Counted from the first letter of the stretch, positions 1-15,283 are shown. The stretch is 64,000 bases of DNA from Symsagittifera roscoffensis (GCF_963678635.1 NC_087066.1:47591129-47655128), one strand, 5' to 3'. The notes: generated from the sequence alone by a model not told the origin. Program-made: numbers and translations.

Positions 1-944
1 AATCTGACTGCAAAAAGGCCTTTGACTGCGCGATTACCAGTCACTAATTAACTAAAAACTGGCATAAAAACCATCGCGGCTGACAAACTTCATTTTTAGC
101 TCCATGAGGATAAAAATTGCACAAAAGAAAAGAAAGAACGGCTTGATTGTTAAGGGGGAAACGGGCGTTGGCATTGGGGAGGAGAGGGAGTATCACAGCA
201 GTCTACTATTGTTTTACTATGTGTGCCCTTGAATTTTAAACTTTATTTTCGTCAGGTGCGGAAAACTACAATGCACATTTAACTGGGGAGTCCAACCGAT
301 ATATAAGAGATGGGTATCTGAATTCACCATCAATTTAACAACGTCGATCACATGCTACTCGATCGAGGTTCTATTCCATTCGATAGATGTTGCAGATGAT
401 CTGGCCTATGTCAGAAATGGTATTTGGTGTGGTAAAAATAGTTTCTGCCACAACAAAAGATGCATGCACGTTTCCGAGATACCAGGACTTACTACATGCC
501 CCTAGTTAGTACCAATCTGATAATATTTAACCTAATAGAACTCCACCCAACATTTTTAGAGACCCTCGAACAAACACGATTTGAAGCGGGTTGTAAATTT
601 CTGGACATTTTCTTTTCGCCTTCGCTACTATAGAAATATGCGAAAAAAAAAGATAGTTGAAAAGATAGTTTTTCAGAAATGGCATATTAAATCGCCGGAT
701 TAAGTGGAATATGCTTACTGTTTGGTCGTTTTCCAGTTTTCTTAGGTCTTGAATTTTTTGGTTCCAACTGACAGCTGGTATGACTATTAACCCAATTTAT
801 TAAAAACAACTAAAGTAATTGATGATTTCACTGTATTCCATGTTAAATGCGGCAACATTACCTAACCCAGAAAAATAGCCAAAAATTGCATGTAATTCTT
901 AAACAGGGGCAAAACCATGGCTCTCCGCGAAGAGCTGAACATCA
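1..944. other. No gene seen
   Basis: AT-rich sequence without an exon, RNA gene or clear repeat that I can support. Confidence 0.5.
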
Positions 945-1641
945 GCTCGTATTTTGATACTTTTTATTACTGCTAAATTGTCTTAATCTATATTTCAATG
1001 GTTCTATCTGTTTGGTTGGTACACTCTTAAAAACTTTGACGTGTTTTGACTTTAAAAATTGCGCGTTTTTACTTGATTTTGTGAGTTTATGTCCGGGGCG
1101 GCTCACTCATAGAGTAACTTTAGATAAGGTACACCGTCTGTTCGTCACGCTATCTTATTTTCGGCCGGATAGATTCGTTCAACTTCTTAGTCTAATACAA
1201 ATCTTAATCTTACTCTTATATCTCCTAGTCTCAATAGATCTAGTATATACTAGTATTTGCGCGTGGCGTCCCTCATGCTTGAGGAACCGATTGCTCATAT
1301 TTTGATACTTTTTATTGCTGCTAAATTGTGTTAATCTATATTTCAATGGTTCTATTTGTTTGGTTGGTACACTCTTAAAAAGTTTGACGTGTTTTGATTT
1401 AAAAAATTTTGCGTTTTTACTTGATTTTGTGAGTTTATGTCCGAGGTGGCTCACTCATAGAGTAACTTCTGATAAGGTACACCGTCTAGTCGTCACGCTA
1501 TCTTATTTTCGGCCGGATAGATTTGTTCAACTTCTTAGTCTAATACAAATCTTAATCTTACTCTTATATCTCCTAGTCTCAATAGATCTAGTGTATACTA
1601 GTATTTACGGGAGGCGTCCCTCATGCTTGAGGGACCGATTG
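945..1641. repeat. 348-bp direct tandem duplication
   Basis: Two units, about 945-1292 and 1293-1641, more than 90 percent identical by eye (shared TATTTTGATACTTTTTATT, GTCACGCTATCTTATTTTCG, CCCTCATGCTTGAGG). Both contain an open frame of about 100 codons that differs only as the DNA differs; I treat it as non-coding. Confidence 0.9.
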
Positions 1642-2018
1642 TTTAAAAAATTTTTAGCTTAACTTCAGCCAATCAGAATTGTGTATTTAAAATCTCAAAG
1701 TAAATCGCAAAAATCTCAATCTAAGAAAACAAATCCAGATCATTAGTGTTAATACTGACCGATTAGATAATAAGCAGATGAGTTTTCAAGACTGAAAAAT
1801 GTTTATGAGCTTGAACTCATAAAGTTTGATGTTTATCTGAATAGTATTGCGGTTGTAACCCGCAATTTGTAAAATTTTTGATTATTTTCTGCTGATTTAA
1901 TTCATTTTCTGTTAATATTGACTTCGATTTTGTGAGAAAACCATTTAGCCTATAGGAACACTTAGCGATTTTGACTCGTTGAAACTTTTCGGTCAAGCAT
2001 TCGGTCCAAGCATCCGGT
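1642..2018. other. No gene seen
   Basis: AT-rich spacer between the 348-bp tandem duplication and the first hAT-type MITE. No feature identified. Confidence 0.5.
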
Positions 2019-2026
2019 CCCTTAAC

Positions 2027-2450
2027 CGGGTCTAGGACAACAAGCCGAAACTTGAACTTTACAAGCACCTCAAAACACTATTTTTTCATCTGTAAAACGT
2101 TGTTTTTCAAAAATTTAGGCAAGTTTGGTCCATCAAATGCGTTATTCATGACAATGCATCACTTGAGATTGGCATCCGTTAATAACATCAGCCGGTTTTT
2201 GAAATGCACAAATTATAAACATCAAACGCCTTCAACCGTGTTTTATTTTTCAACTTTCCTACACATCATTTGGAGGATTGAATTTTATGAAAACGCCAAT
2301 AACTAGTGAAGAAAGATCCTGAAATTCCGAAATTCTTCAAAAAAATTTTCAAATTAATCATATTTTACAAGTTTATAAGAAAATATTCGGCTTGAAGTCC
2401 CTTATTTTACGATTCGGCTTGAAGTCCCGTCGGCTTGATGTCCGGCAACC
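2027..2450. mobile_element. hAT-type MITE, copy 1
   Basis: 424 bases with a perfect 8-base duplication CCCTTAAC at 2019-2026 and 2451-2458. Ends are inverted: CTAGGACAACAAGCCG at the left and GCCGGACATCAAGCCG (reverse complement) at the right. Subterminal CGGCTTGAAGTCCC repeats occur twice at the right end. No transposase. Confidence 0.9.
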
Positions 2451-3049
2451 CCCTTAACCATGAGAACCCTCCCAGTGTTTGCGAGTTAGATTTCAGGAAC
2501 TATCTTGAAGGAGAACAACTGTCTTCTAAGTTTTTACTATTTATTTTGTTCTGTTGCTGAAACTATGAATAGTTTCAGCGTTATAAATAATTGTAAGTGT
2601 TAGTTATGGATCATGATTGGTTAGTTAGAAATATTTTATAGAGATAGTTTTATCAATAATATAATTGGTTGTAAATACTAGTTTTAAACTGGTTCCACTT
2701 GTCTCGTGAAAAAGGACCAACTTCATGACTATTTAAAAAACACTGGAGTTGTCTTGTGCTTTCATACAACTGAAACAGCTAGAGAAATTGCATCATCGTT
2801 CTCGTGTTCATCCACCGATCCACATGTGAATAGGTCATAAAAATGAGTTTTTTTTGCTATTTTTTTTGCTATATGGAAAGTTCGATCATGATGCTCTAGA
2901 ACCTGATTGGTTGAAACTAATATCAGTGAAAATACATCCCAGCATTTCAATAAAAACAGAAGCTCAGTCAACGTTTTGATAGATTAGGCCGTATAACAGA
3001 AAAGACTCCGTTTTTTAGTAATTGTAATGGTTTTAGATTATACACATGT

Positions 3050-3470
3050 TAAAATTGTTCTAGAAACTGCCATGACAATCTTATTAAGCAGAAGCATGAA
3101 GTTTTTGTTTGGTCTTTAGTCATCAGGTCGCTCCAATAAAACTACTGCTTTAGTAACTGCAAGGATTATTACTTTAAGCAGATAATTAGATGGTTCTAGA
3201 AGCTGCCTTGTCAATCACTTTAAGGAAAAGTTATAATTTTTTCATTTATACAGTCATTTGCTTGAACAGTTAAAACAACTGCTTCAATAACTGCAATGTT
3301 CATTAGTTTCAGCAGACTTCAAGCCACTAAGCAACAAGAAACTTATTCGTTTCAGCTATTTTTTTAGATATTGTAAATAAAATAATTGCTTCAGTTGATG
3401 CAATGATCATTAGTTTAATCATTTCTAAAATTGTTCTAGAACATGTCATGTCCATCACTTTAAAGCAAAA
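3050..3470. repeat. Degenerate tandem-like repeat
   Basis: Blocks like GTTCTAGAAACTGCC followed by CAATCT/CAATCAC and a stretch with AACTGCTT recur near 3057, 3192 and 3430 at irregular spacing. Old and diverged. Confidence 0.5.
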
Positions 3471-4050
3471 AAGCAAAAATAAACTTTTCCTTAGTTTCGA
3501 TAGTTTCGACAGCTTAAACATACAAAATATTTTAGTAACTGCTATGGAAATGGAAACTGCAATTCGGAGACTAATGAGTGCGAATGCGACGAAGGAAACG
3601 AAAATGAGAACTGTATAAGTACCTCCCCCAGAAACCACGCACCGGCTGCCGCTTCCCTTGCTCTTGTCACTTTCCTTTACTTCAGCATTTGATCTACATA
3701 ACGACTAAATAAGTACTACTTGTACAACCTTCTATCAAGTACACCATAGTAGAACATTAACCAAAAATTACAAAAAAATCTTCACCTAACAAACTGATTG
3801 ATGTATATTTTGCGAAACAAGTTTATTTTTGAAAAGTTTTTTGTTCTAAGCTAATAGAGATTGGATCTGTACTTATTGAGTTGCATGAGCACAAAAAAAA
3901 ACAATAATAATAGAAATTGTTTAACCTTGAACATAAATGATAGTCTTGAACAAATGAGTAAACTTATTAAAATGCCTGTATAAATGGCTAAACATGCAAA
4001 AAATTTAGCTCAGACGCATCACATCCCTCTAAGTATTTTTCGTTGACCAA

Positions 4051-4370
4051 TTTGGGACAATTAACGCGCGATATAATTCGCGCCATTAACGCATAAGCGG
4101 AGATTTAATCCGTCTTAGAAATCGTTCCAAGTTGTTGGTTGAAAGAAGCTTGTTTGCCATAATTGATTTGTTATAATGAGCGAAATTTATCCTTTTGTAC
4201 TTTATATGGCGTGTGGGGGAATGATTTTCATTAAAAATTTGAAATTTTAGAGAAAAAAACTTCATTTCATTTTATTACATTTAATTTTTTAATGTTATTA
4301 CTGCTTCATAAACCTTAAAAGGCAGTCAGAACACTCAGGGCTTCGACCTGATACGAGCAGTCTTGTTTCA
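4051..4370. repeat. Dispersed 320-bp repeat, copy 1
   Basis: Shares GGGACAATTAACGCGCGATA, AAGCGGAGATTTAATCCGTC, ATGGCGTGTGGGG and CTGATACGAGCAGTCTTGTT with 20674-20992. GC-rich start with CGCG palindromes, AT-rich centre. No ORF. Confidence 0.9.
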
Positions 4371-5097
4371 ATTTGCGGTTGTTGCAAATTAAAATGATGT
4401 GTATACAAATAGATAGGGAGAACCTAAACGCCACAAAATTTACGTAAGCCGCCCACTGAAACAGATTATCTAAAATTGAATGTTATGAATTTATCATTTT
4501 GATATAGCGCTTAAACTTATTTCACCGTAAGGTCTCTACAGTGCTGTCAAAATTTAAATTTGAAATTGCACTTCATCACCTTACATCATAGGACATAAGA
4601 AACAAGACTTAAGCAGGCTAAGTGTTTTCAAAACTTAAAATTTTAGGTCATCTAACCTAATAATAAGAATAAAATAGTTAATTAGTTTGGGATTCGGGTA
4701 AATTAGTCTAAATTATGTGGTAAATAATTCATTTGATTGCACTGATTTGAATACACGCTATAAAGCTAGGGTAGAAGGTTGTTTTAAGGATAAAAGACAA
4801 TAAAAGTCATATTAAATTGTTTCCAGTATAGGTTCACGATGATTGATATCAATTATGTATATGATAGCTTGAAGAACCCAGTCTGAGAGATCGTCGTTAG
4901 GCAAATTATGTCTGTTTTCAGACGTCTCAGAGCGCATAAAAAACAAGGTTTTAATTTGGATAGTGGTATAATACCACCATTAATTTTTGTTACCATACAA
5001 AATTTTTGAAATTAAAGAAAATGAAAGAAATGTTAGAAATTTGAAACTTTTGTTGAGAATGTGAATGTTGGAGAAAATTGATACTATGATTAAAAAA

Positions 5098-6963
5098 TCA
5101 AAACATTAATTTTATCAACTCATTGTTTCCTATTTTTGTATACAAAGCCAGATATTTAGATACGGAATTCTGCTCTATGTCTTCGTTGTTCAAGTTAATT
5201 GAGTAGTTGTTCTTTGCGTTTCGTGTTGGGAACCGAACTGTTTTGAATGCATCTAAATTAAAAATCAGTTTGCTTTCGTCCAAATATTCTTTTGCTTTTC
5301 TCATGGTTTTCAGTGAGTTTTGATTTTTTAGACTGAGTTTTAAGGGCTGTATCATTGGCCTAGAGATCAGCGCTTGCGTGTTCATTCAGTTTCGGTATAT
5401 CAATAAAAAACAGATTAAAAAGTAGTGGTTCTAGAATTTAGCTTTTCACACTCTATATTTTATTTTTTGACTTTTCGATTTGATTCTGGTTGATGCTCAC
5501 AAATTGTCTTCGTTCTGATAAAAATGATACTAGAATATCATACCGGAGACATAACATTTGTTAGGAGGAAGCTAATAATCATTGATATCAAACACTTTCC
5601 TCAAAAAAATACTTGAATTTCAATGACATGGTTGACCCATTCAAATCTGATTTCTTCTACTAGAGAAGCAATGGTGTCAATGTACTTCGTTAATGTCCGA
5701 ATCCGAACTGATATTGATGTTGTTTATTTTGCTGAGGGACAAAATCAAAAATTCGATTGTGAATTCTTGGCTCAGATATTTTTCCAAAAACGGGTAATAG
5801 TAAATTTGTCTAAATTGGAAAGTTTGAGTTCATTTCCTTCCTTATGTATAGGGATCAATTTTGAAATTTATAATGAGTTCAAAAAATATTGTTGTCAGGA
5901 CATTTTTGCAAATAAAAATTCAGAATAGGCTCCAATAGTTCTCGTATTGTAACAATTGTTTTAGCAGGTCCGGTAACATCGTTAAACGTCTTCAAAATTC
6001 TTTTCTGTTCTTTGTGGCTTGCGTCCGCAGTTCATTCTGATGAAAAAAAAATTTGCCACAGTACTTTGACCAAAAAAATGTGCAATTTTTTTCTCTAGCG
6101 TCTGCAATACCAGTTTTATACGTAACATTCTTAGCCTATTCCTATTATCGTCAGATTTATTAACTTGGTCGTCAGTGCAAAAGTTTTTTGTCTTCGTTTC
6201 CCGTGTTGGTTTTTAAGGAAAAAGTTTTGTCTTCATTTACCCTCCTCGCAACTTAAATATTTCACTTTTTCTTCTAAGGAGTCGCAGTCAATTTTAAAGA
6301 TAGTTTGTAACTGTTCCATAATGTCTTTTCTTTTAACTAGGAACACCTTTCTAGATAAATATATCTTTTCCAGCTGAATTTTGTCACCAGCCGTTTTTAA
6401 ACAATAAATAACCAAAAACGGATCAGAAATTGAAGTTTTGAAATGCTCCCCTTGTGAGTTGAGAAAAATATATAGGCTCCTTTTTTACTTTGTTTTCAAC
6501 CTTGTTGGTTCTTTGTTGCTCATGCAAAAATTCATTCACTATCATTATACTACTATTAATTTTAGTCCATTTTTTTTTACCTACACACACTGTTTATAAT
6601 GAATTCCCGCACACTATTTGATATGCTCCTGTTTCAATCACTAAATTATCAAGGACATTTTGTAAATTAGTTCGGTTTTGTTTTTTGACATGCACGCGAT
6701 GGACTGTACAGACAAGTTAAATTTAATTTAGTCTTACAGTTCAGTTCAACAGTTATCAGTTGAAGATAATTGTCATTACTGTTTTGCTTTATCAGATATC
6801 GAGTATCTTCACGCACGAAGATACCTACACCTATTCCTCTTTTCTTCCTATCACTAGTTTCAATGTTTTGTATCCGCTTAATTGGAACTTTAGCTTTGGA
6901 TTCTCCAATTTCAACGATGTTTCCGTTACACATATTGCTGTGATAATTCTTGCAGCAGTTCAA
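5098..6963 (-). pseudogene. Decayed non-LTR retrotransposon (endonuclease and RT remnants)
   Basis: On the minus strand, 6963-6667 resembles an AP-type endonuclease piece (RKKRGIGVGIFVREDTRYLI, LNLTCLYSPSR). Downstream near 5540-5400 are RT-like words (SERRQFVSIN, EPLLFNLFFIDIPKLNEHAS) and a broken ANDTALKT where an active-site ADDT would be; 5385-5098 encodes the following region (FKTVRFPTRN, SVSKYLALYTK). Many stops and frame changes. The word order fits Jockey/CR1-like LINEs. Confidence 0.6.
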
Positions 6964-6969
6964 TTTGAA

Positions 6970-8109
6970 CCTTCAGCTTATCAGTTTTTTTGAGCGAAAG
7001 TTTTGAAGTAAATTAGTACTGTTCGTTTTATTTGTTTCTCCTACAATGTCAGTGTTGGCCAACATGATTTGATATAGAACATATGTAGATCTTCCATCCC
7101 TCGACCCAATTTGTATTCTGTCTTAAAATTAGTTCTATAAGAAAACATTTTTATATAAATTGATCTCAAAGAAAAAATTAATACGTAAACGCTTTGTCTA
7201 TTAAATTAATTGAAGAAAATAATGGAAAAATTTGAAACAAAACATTTTGTTGTCAAAAATAGTCCAAAACAATCAACAGAATCAATTCTTCACCAAAAAA
7301 GTTAGACACTCATTAACTATTTCATGTTTTAAATTTATAAATAGAAAAAACTATTTCAACAGTTTTGTAAAAGTGTTTGATATCTAACAAATCATCATAG
7401 TCCATTCAGAAATATTCATAATAAAGAAGTTTGACGCGCTAATTTAACATCAATTTGTTATAAATACTCGTTTCAGTTATGGTGTTTAATACTCTAATTT
7501 ACATTAGAGTTGCTATTTTCTTTTGGTTTTACGAAATTTTTCTTTAGCTAGGTTTTATGTGATCTTGTTTCGTGACTTCTTAGGTTGTGATTTCTTTGAG
7601 ATAAGTTAAACAGGTTCGTTTTATCCTAATTAATATGAGTTTGTTTTGCGCCAATAATTTTTCTGTGTTCTTTATATCTAGTTTATAACAATTTTATAAC
7701 TGCTTGCCATGCATATCAGTGTCATGTGCATAGAAATTCCTATCACTCTGTTTGACGTTTTCAGGCAGATGATTGATCTGAAGAAAAAACACGGCTCCTT
7801 TTTTCTTTCTTTGCACTTATCATCTCTCTGAAAACGCCAAATAGATGATTGTGGCTCTTTTTATAGACGGAAAATTTGAAAAGTTGTTTACACTGGAAAT
7901 CAAAATCTAGTACAACCTAAATTCAAGAACTGCTTTAATAAATTTGCTGAAAACTTTCCAGTAACTGAAAACTTTGTTTTGCGGTAGTTTCTTCAGTTTT
8001 CAAAACTTTTTACTGCCTGGTAATCTTAAAAAAAAATTTCGCTTTTTGTTAAATAAAAGTATCTTTTTCAAATAAGACTAACCCGAGATTTGAAAAACCT
8101 GAACCTAAA
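6970..8109. other. No gene seen
   Basis: AT-rich stretch after the LINE remnant. Only very short open frames; no repeat recognised with certainty. Confidence 0.5.
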
Positions 8110-9440
8110 GACGACTATTTAGTCCGCTATTTCAATTTCTTTTATTGGATCAGAAAATGACTTCCTTATAGCAAACAAAACTGAATTGAACTTAAAAATC
8201 AATCCAGTTAAATCGGAAAAGGAATAAATTTTGTGATCACATTTTGAAACTTGTTCCTGGAAAAAACAGCATATGATCTAAGCAACAGCACACGATTTTT
8301 TCAAGAATAAATTTAACCCAGAGGCGAAGCTGCGCTTCGCAAATACTTGCGAGAACACGACCAAAAAGCAGCTCTATCAAGTGACATAGGAAAAAAGTAG
8401 AAATAAGCCCCGAATGTAAAAACTCGAGGTTTGACAAAAACTCGAATTAGCAAAAAGCTGCGACCGAGAAAATTGGAGTCTCACTCACTCACCATTCAGC
8501 CACTGATGCTTAACAGCTCGAAAAAAACTAGCCACCAAAAAAGCAGCTAAATTAGGTAATAAACTGCCAATTGGATGCAGCAAAAGTAGCATCAAATACA
8601 AAAAGATACAATTTTGCATATAATAATTCGCAAATCATGATGCCACATTATGTATGAATGATGCATTTCAAAAAAATTGCGAGATATACTGATTTAAAAA
8701 ATTTCTGATTTCGATTTTTTTGGTTATGTTGTTTGAAACAATTTTTTTTTTTTTTCGGTACATTAACTTATTACTATTCGAATTTCAAAGCACATGTTAT
8801 CAATAAGCTGTAAAGGTGCAATAAAATATCTTATTGCCAATTCGATGCAGCAAATACTGCAGCAAACAATAAGTGAGACTTAGTCGCAACAATATTTGCG
8901 ACATAGGTTGGAAAAAAAAGAAGTGCGTACTACATTTTCCCAACTCTTTTTTGGAATACAGGTCAACACAAAGCATCCCATTTAAAAATCGGACACTGTG
9001 TAAGCGCACAATTTTTGCATCTTTTGTGATCAGCTTTACCTTAATACTTACTTTACTTTGAAGTTCTGCTCTGAAGTGCTCTCTTCTACTAAACAGTGTA
9101 TATAACCAACAACGCATTTGATATTTGCTTTTTTTTTCTTTTTTTTAATGATATATTTAATAAAATACATAATAGAAAAGTTAGCCTCACTTATTTCATT
9201 GACACAATTAAACGTGCAGAAATTTTTCGAAGCTGAAATATGTTAACGAAAATAAGCTGGATTTCCGGGCTAACTGACTGTCTTTGACTTTCATTGCAAA
9301 CTTTCATCTCAGACTCGTCTAAATAACTTTGCTTCCAGATAAAAACAATAGGAAAAAAACTTAATGTAATAAATCTATCTCCATTAACCAATCATCAACT
9401 AAATGGTCAAAGAAAATTGGAGGGGAGAGATTGAGAGACC
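8110..9440. repeat. Diverged segmental duplication, copy 1
   Basis: Shares ordered blocks with 9630-10480: CATAGCAAACAAAACT-like near the start, TTCTGCTCTGA in the middle, and GGATTTCCGGGCTAACT and AATAACTTTGCTTCCAGAT near the end. No gene inside; includes a GAGGCGAAGCTGCGCTTCGC palindrome near 8322. Confidence 0.7.
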
Positions 9441-9629
9441 CATCCATTGCTGTGAATTTGCATTCCATGATTTGCAGTTGCATTTCAAGATTTCGTATAC
9501 AACTTATTTTCTCTGCATCATAAACCAATTTCAGAAAACTGAATCAATAGTTAATTATGTAAATTATGTATTCCGCTAAGAAAACCAATAAACAAAATTT
9601 GTATGCGAAACTTAGATTCATTCACGTTT

Positions 9630-10480
9630 TTTGCGCCATTTCAACTTAATTGGAGTAAAAAATGGTTTCCGCATAGCAAACAAAACTAATTGAATTTAGG
9701 AATGAATCAAGTCGAACCAAAAAATCAACTTGAGCGTGATCAAATTTTCAAAATTGTTACTGAAAAAACACGGCCTAAGTCAACGTCTTCACTACAATGA
9801 AATCCTAATGGGAGATGAAGTTATCAAGTACCATAAATTTGATGCAATTTTTAACATTGGCAGCTTTAATCACAAGAAATAAAGTGTTAAGAAAACCTTT
9901 TTTGAAAAAATGTTTAGTTCGCAAATTCTTTAGATTTTTTCAAGAAGCATTGTCAATCAACAAATTAGTTGCCAACTTAACATTTTAGAAAAATTCCAGA
10001 AAAAAAAATCGAAATACATCAAATCACAAAACTTCCCATATAAATTTCAGAACTGTTTTAAAGCACAACTTTTGGAGATTTTGTGAACAAAATTCCCTTA
10101 ATTATTGAAAGCTATTACTTTCAAATTCTGCTCTGACGCCTTCTTTTCCTTTAAACATTATATAATACCAAAAACTTGTTTTACGCTACATGGGTTTTTT
10201 CATTTTTATATTTGGGTAATTCATTATTCGGGTACTCAGCTTCACTTAGTGCATTGACACAAACAAAAGCGAAATTTTGTCGGAAGATGAAATATGTTAA
10301 CTGCAATAAACTGGATTTCCGGGCTAACTAATTATCTATCAGTTATTTTTCAATACTTATCCTACGTCTAAATAACTTTGCTTCCAGATGAAAAACGATT
10401 GAGAAAATAGTTAATGTACCCAATCTATCTCCATCAATGAATCATTAACTAAAAAACCAGTGAAAAGTGGAGGGGACAGA
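9630..10480. repeat. Diverged segmental duplication, copy 2
   Basis: Shorter partner of 8110-9440. It ends in GTGGAGGGGACAG, matching TTGGAGGGGAGAG at 9418. It abuts the 3' flank of Ran. Confidence 0.7.
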
Positions 10481-10732
10481 ATGGACTATCAAATGCGTCG
10501 AATGAGAGAATCATCATCAACATCATGAAAAACTACTCACTCGTTTACATTACTTTAAATTAGATTTGAACATCATCACAACTTCATGTAAACAAACTCA
10601 TATAGCCCCCTCTACATGTCAGCCGAAGCAAACAAGAAAGGTAGCAAAAAAAAGAAAAAAAACATGCCGCATATTTCATGTCAGTAATTTTGAGTCCATT
10701 TGTCATATTCAAACAAGGTTACACGTGTCCAT

Positions 10733-12426
<1,694 letters not shown>

Positions 12427-12436
<10 letters not shown>

Positions 12437-12460
12437 TTTAGATCTGAAGAAAAATGATAG
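12427..12460 (-). promoter_or_regulatory. Splice-acceptor-like site just upstream of the Ran start codon
   Basis: Reading the minus strand, a T-rich tract ends in TTCTTCAG and is followed after seven bases by the Ran ATG. This is the arrangement of a 5' UTR intron acceptor or of a spliced-leader trans-splice acceptor. POLR1C has the same layout at 46892. Confidence 0.5.
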
Positions 12461-12864
12461 TTTGGAAATTTTATCCTGGAAATATGTTACGCTCAAATTT
12501 TTCTTTAAAATGATGCGTGTTGGTAGGAAAACAGCTAATACGGAAAATGGTGAGAGCGAATTTGCGGCAATGTTCTTGGTGTACAGATGTCTATTTCTAG
12601 CCTCATTAACCGATGACTAATATTTATCTATAAGACGTCAACTTTTATCAACCAACGAATCAAGTGCTAATTAGATGCAATTACAGCGGATTCAATTTTC
12701 GTCCAAATCCAAATTAAACATTACAAAATTATAACTTATGGATAATTTTACAATATTTACACTATTAACAAAAAGTAAAACTTGATAAGATGCTTGCGCC
12801 AATGCGATATGACTATGCAGGCTTTAGTTGGTTCTAAACAGGAACAGAAACGAAACTCAAATGA

Positions 12865-13007
12865 CTATTTGAATAGGATGAACTGAATTTGACGTGAAGC
12901 TTCTGCTACTTTCACTGTGGCTTTGGTGTCCCACTTTCTCATCTGAATTCGACAAATCGACCCAGAGTGATCTTTCTGCAATGCATCGTTTTTCAACACG
13001 AACACAC
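12865..13007 (-). CDS. Unrecognised terminal coding exon upstream of Ran
   Basis: A 143-base stretch preceded by a convincing acceptor (TTTATTTGCAG) reads open for 46 codons to a TAG at 12867-12865. It starts with two bases of a split codon. The encoded peptide begins VFVLKNDALQKDHSGSICRI and ends QIQFILFK; it has balanced composition unlike the AT-rich surroundings. I do not recognise the family. It ends about 430 bases before the Ran start on the same strand, so it is either the last exon of another gene (the candidate exons around 13.4-13.7 kb could precede it, although the phase I can see at 13639 does not fit) or part of a short-spaced same-strand gene pair with Ran. Confidence 0.45.
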
Positions 13008-13353
13008 CTGCAAATAAAATTATAATTAAGTCATTAAGGGACTTGGAAATGCTAAGACGGGTACTACAGGTTTTTATCGATATTTACCATGACAAAATTC
13101 ACTTAGTCTCGTCTCCATGACAATTTCCTTAAATCTTGGAAAAACGCTCAAAATTTCAATCTAAAAAACAGCAATTGCTATAATTATTCTGACAAAATTC
13201 TGAATGCAGCTTTTTTCGTTATATGTAGATTGATTTTCAAAGAAACCCTATATTAGTGAGAACTTAGAATCCTTCGGAAAATTTTTTAAAGCTAGTCGGC
13301 CAAAAACTGATATCGCTAAATTTAATACAAAACAACACAATTGGTATCGCGAG

Positions 13354-13760
13354 TTTATCCAATTTCCGAGGGGCGTGGGGTCTTTTCCCTCAAGCCACCA
13401 TGCGGTTGACAATTAACAGAGTGGGGTAGCTGGTTTTTTCTACAAGCTTTCATGAACAATATGACAAGAGAATAGACGGTTGTCCACCATCGGTCCACCT
13501 CTTCCGAAGACAAAATAGCTTGATAGTCACGCAATTTAAATGCTAGGCTTGCGTTCATCGTTGCATAAAAATTGACTCAAGAAAGACAAGGCAATGAAAT
13601 TGTTGAGAACACTGAGAAATGGCTACATATTGTGTTACCTTGGGTACTGCGGCCCACATATACTCTGAACAGTATTCACAGCACAACCCCTCTTCGAAGT
13701 GAAGGGACTGTGGTTGGACTGGGTTCCACTGCCAGGAGTCCAGACTCCCTTCAACCAGCA
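13354..13760 (-). other. Coding-like GC-richer block, possible last exons of the DHHC gene
   Basis: The minus strand is open and GC-richer than its surroundings. One candidate exon ends at 13639 with a GTAACA donor and encodes WNPVQPQSLHFEEGLCCEYC followed by a short tail. The N-P start and CC...C spacing loosely resemble the cysteine-rich motif that follows the last membrane segment in ZDHHC9/14-type enzymes. The match is weak, the 5' boundary is unclear, and I could not join it in phase to the DHHC exon at 16.4 kb. A second open stretch (13558-13355) follows on the same strand. It may instead be an unrelated gene piece. Confidence 0.3.
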
Positions 13761-14762
13761 ATGCCCATTTAAAAAAAAACGAAAACTTTAATTGCAGATA
13801 AATTTAACAAAATTTTGATCAAAGATTCACAAGAGAATAAAGTATGTCCACTTATGCGACAATTCTGAGCTACTTTTTTTTTATATGATCATTATCACCA
13901 TTTGAGTTTCTTTATAGAAACTAAATGTTTTAATACTATAACACAAGCTTTGCTTGTGTAAACAGATACCTTTCCTAGAACTTTTGACATGACATGACCT
14001 CAACTTGATGTAGGTGGCAATTCAAGGCAAGCGACACTTCGTCGCAAGTATGAAAATCGACAATTAATCGCAAACCCATTAAATCAAGGTTAATTGCTTC
14101 GTAATTCTGTTAAAATATTCCATATCGATTCCCACATCCGCTAAGGCATGGCCTTTTTGTTGCTGAGCCATGTTAAATCTATTTTGTTTAACTATCTTTC
14201 TTGTTATTATCGCAAATTGCATTGCGACGAAACTTTGCTTTTTGAAATGCTACCTACCTACAGTCTACTTATGTCGCATCACGATTTGACGCAACTTGAC
14301 GTAAATTTAAGTTGGATGTAAGTTGCTTTCCATTTTTAGGTGTTGTATCCAAATCGAACTTTTCCATTACATTTGTATTTGTTTTTATATCTAATCAAGG
14401 ATAACCAGATGCTTCGCAGTAGCACAGAATAATCCGATTACCGTGATTTAAGTTTGAAAAATTGGGGAAAAAACTAAATTTGTAGTTGAACATTCGGATC
14501 AAGTGAACAATCTACTCCTAAATCAAATTAGGGGGAGTATGTTCACTTAGTTAACAGTTATATTTTTCAGCCAATCAGATTTGTGCATAGTGCAAACAAG
14601 TCTTCAGGCTTGAGTTTGCCGCTAATTTTAATTGAGAGATTGCTCGCTTGGATTATTAAGGGCAGAAATTGTTCACATGATCCGAATATTTTTTAAAAGA
14701 ACAATTGAATTAGGTTTAAAACCACAAAACAAAAGATAATTTTGGCTAAAAACAATTATTGG
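13761..14762. other. No gene seen
   Basis: AT-rich. The palindrome-like ATTCGGATCAAGTGAACAAT (14494) and GTTCACATGATCCGAATATT (14670) form a weak inverted pair about 170 bases apart; otherwise nothing. Confidence 0.45.
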
Positions 14763-15283
14763 CCTGGAGACAGATGGAAAATTGTCAATGAAATCAAGGA
14801 AGTAAGAATATCACTCTTGTTTTTTGAAAAATGTCAAATTTCGACATTCACAGAAACAATATAAAAGCTACTAAACTCAACGAATTTCCATAATAATTTA
14901 TGAAACTTCAAATCCGCTTTTAAATTTAAAAGTCATTCCTATTTTTTCGTGGTCTTAACACTTTTGCCGTTCCATAGAGGAGTTTGCCTTCCTTTTAACA
15001 TAAAGGCCAAACTGCAACGCAAACAAAAGCGAGAAAGCGGAAAAATTTCGGGAGCTTTAAAATGCGCAAAACTAAATTTTTACATTTAAAAACTCGGCAT
15101 GTTATAAGCTAAAGACAACCACGCTTATTTTTCATATAAATAATTAAAAATGTATTAAGCCGAAATGCGTATAAATAATGCATTTGACAAATCTCGCTAA
15201 TCGAATTGAAAAATGTCTGAATGGGATTTTAATTATTATACTGCTCTATGAAACAAAGCTTTTTGTTTCAATTGATGAAACAC

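Noticed and set aside
1012-1662. Two similar plus-strand open frames of 97 and 115 codons
   Set aside because: They are the same frame in a 348-base tandem duplication; composition is hydrophobic by AT bias and there is no splice or family context.
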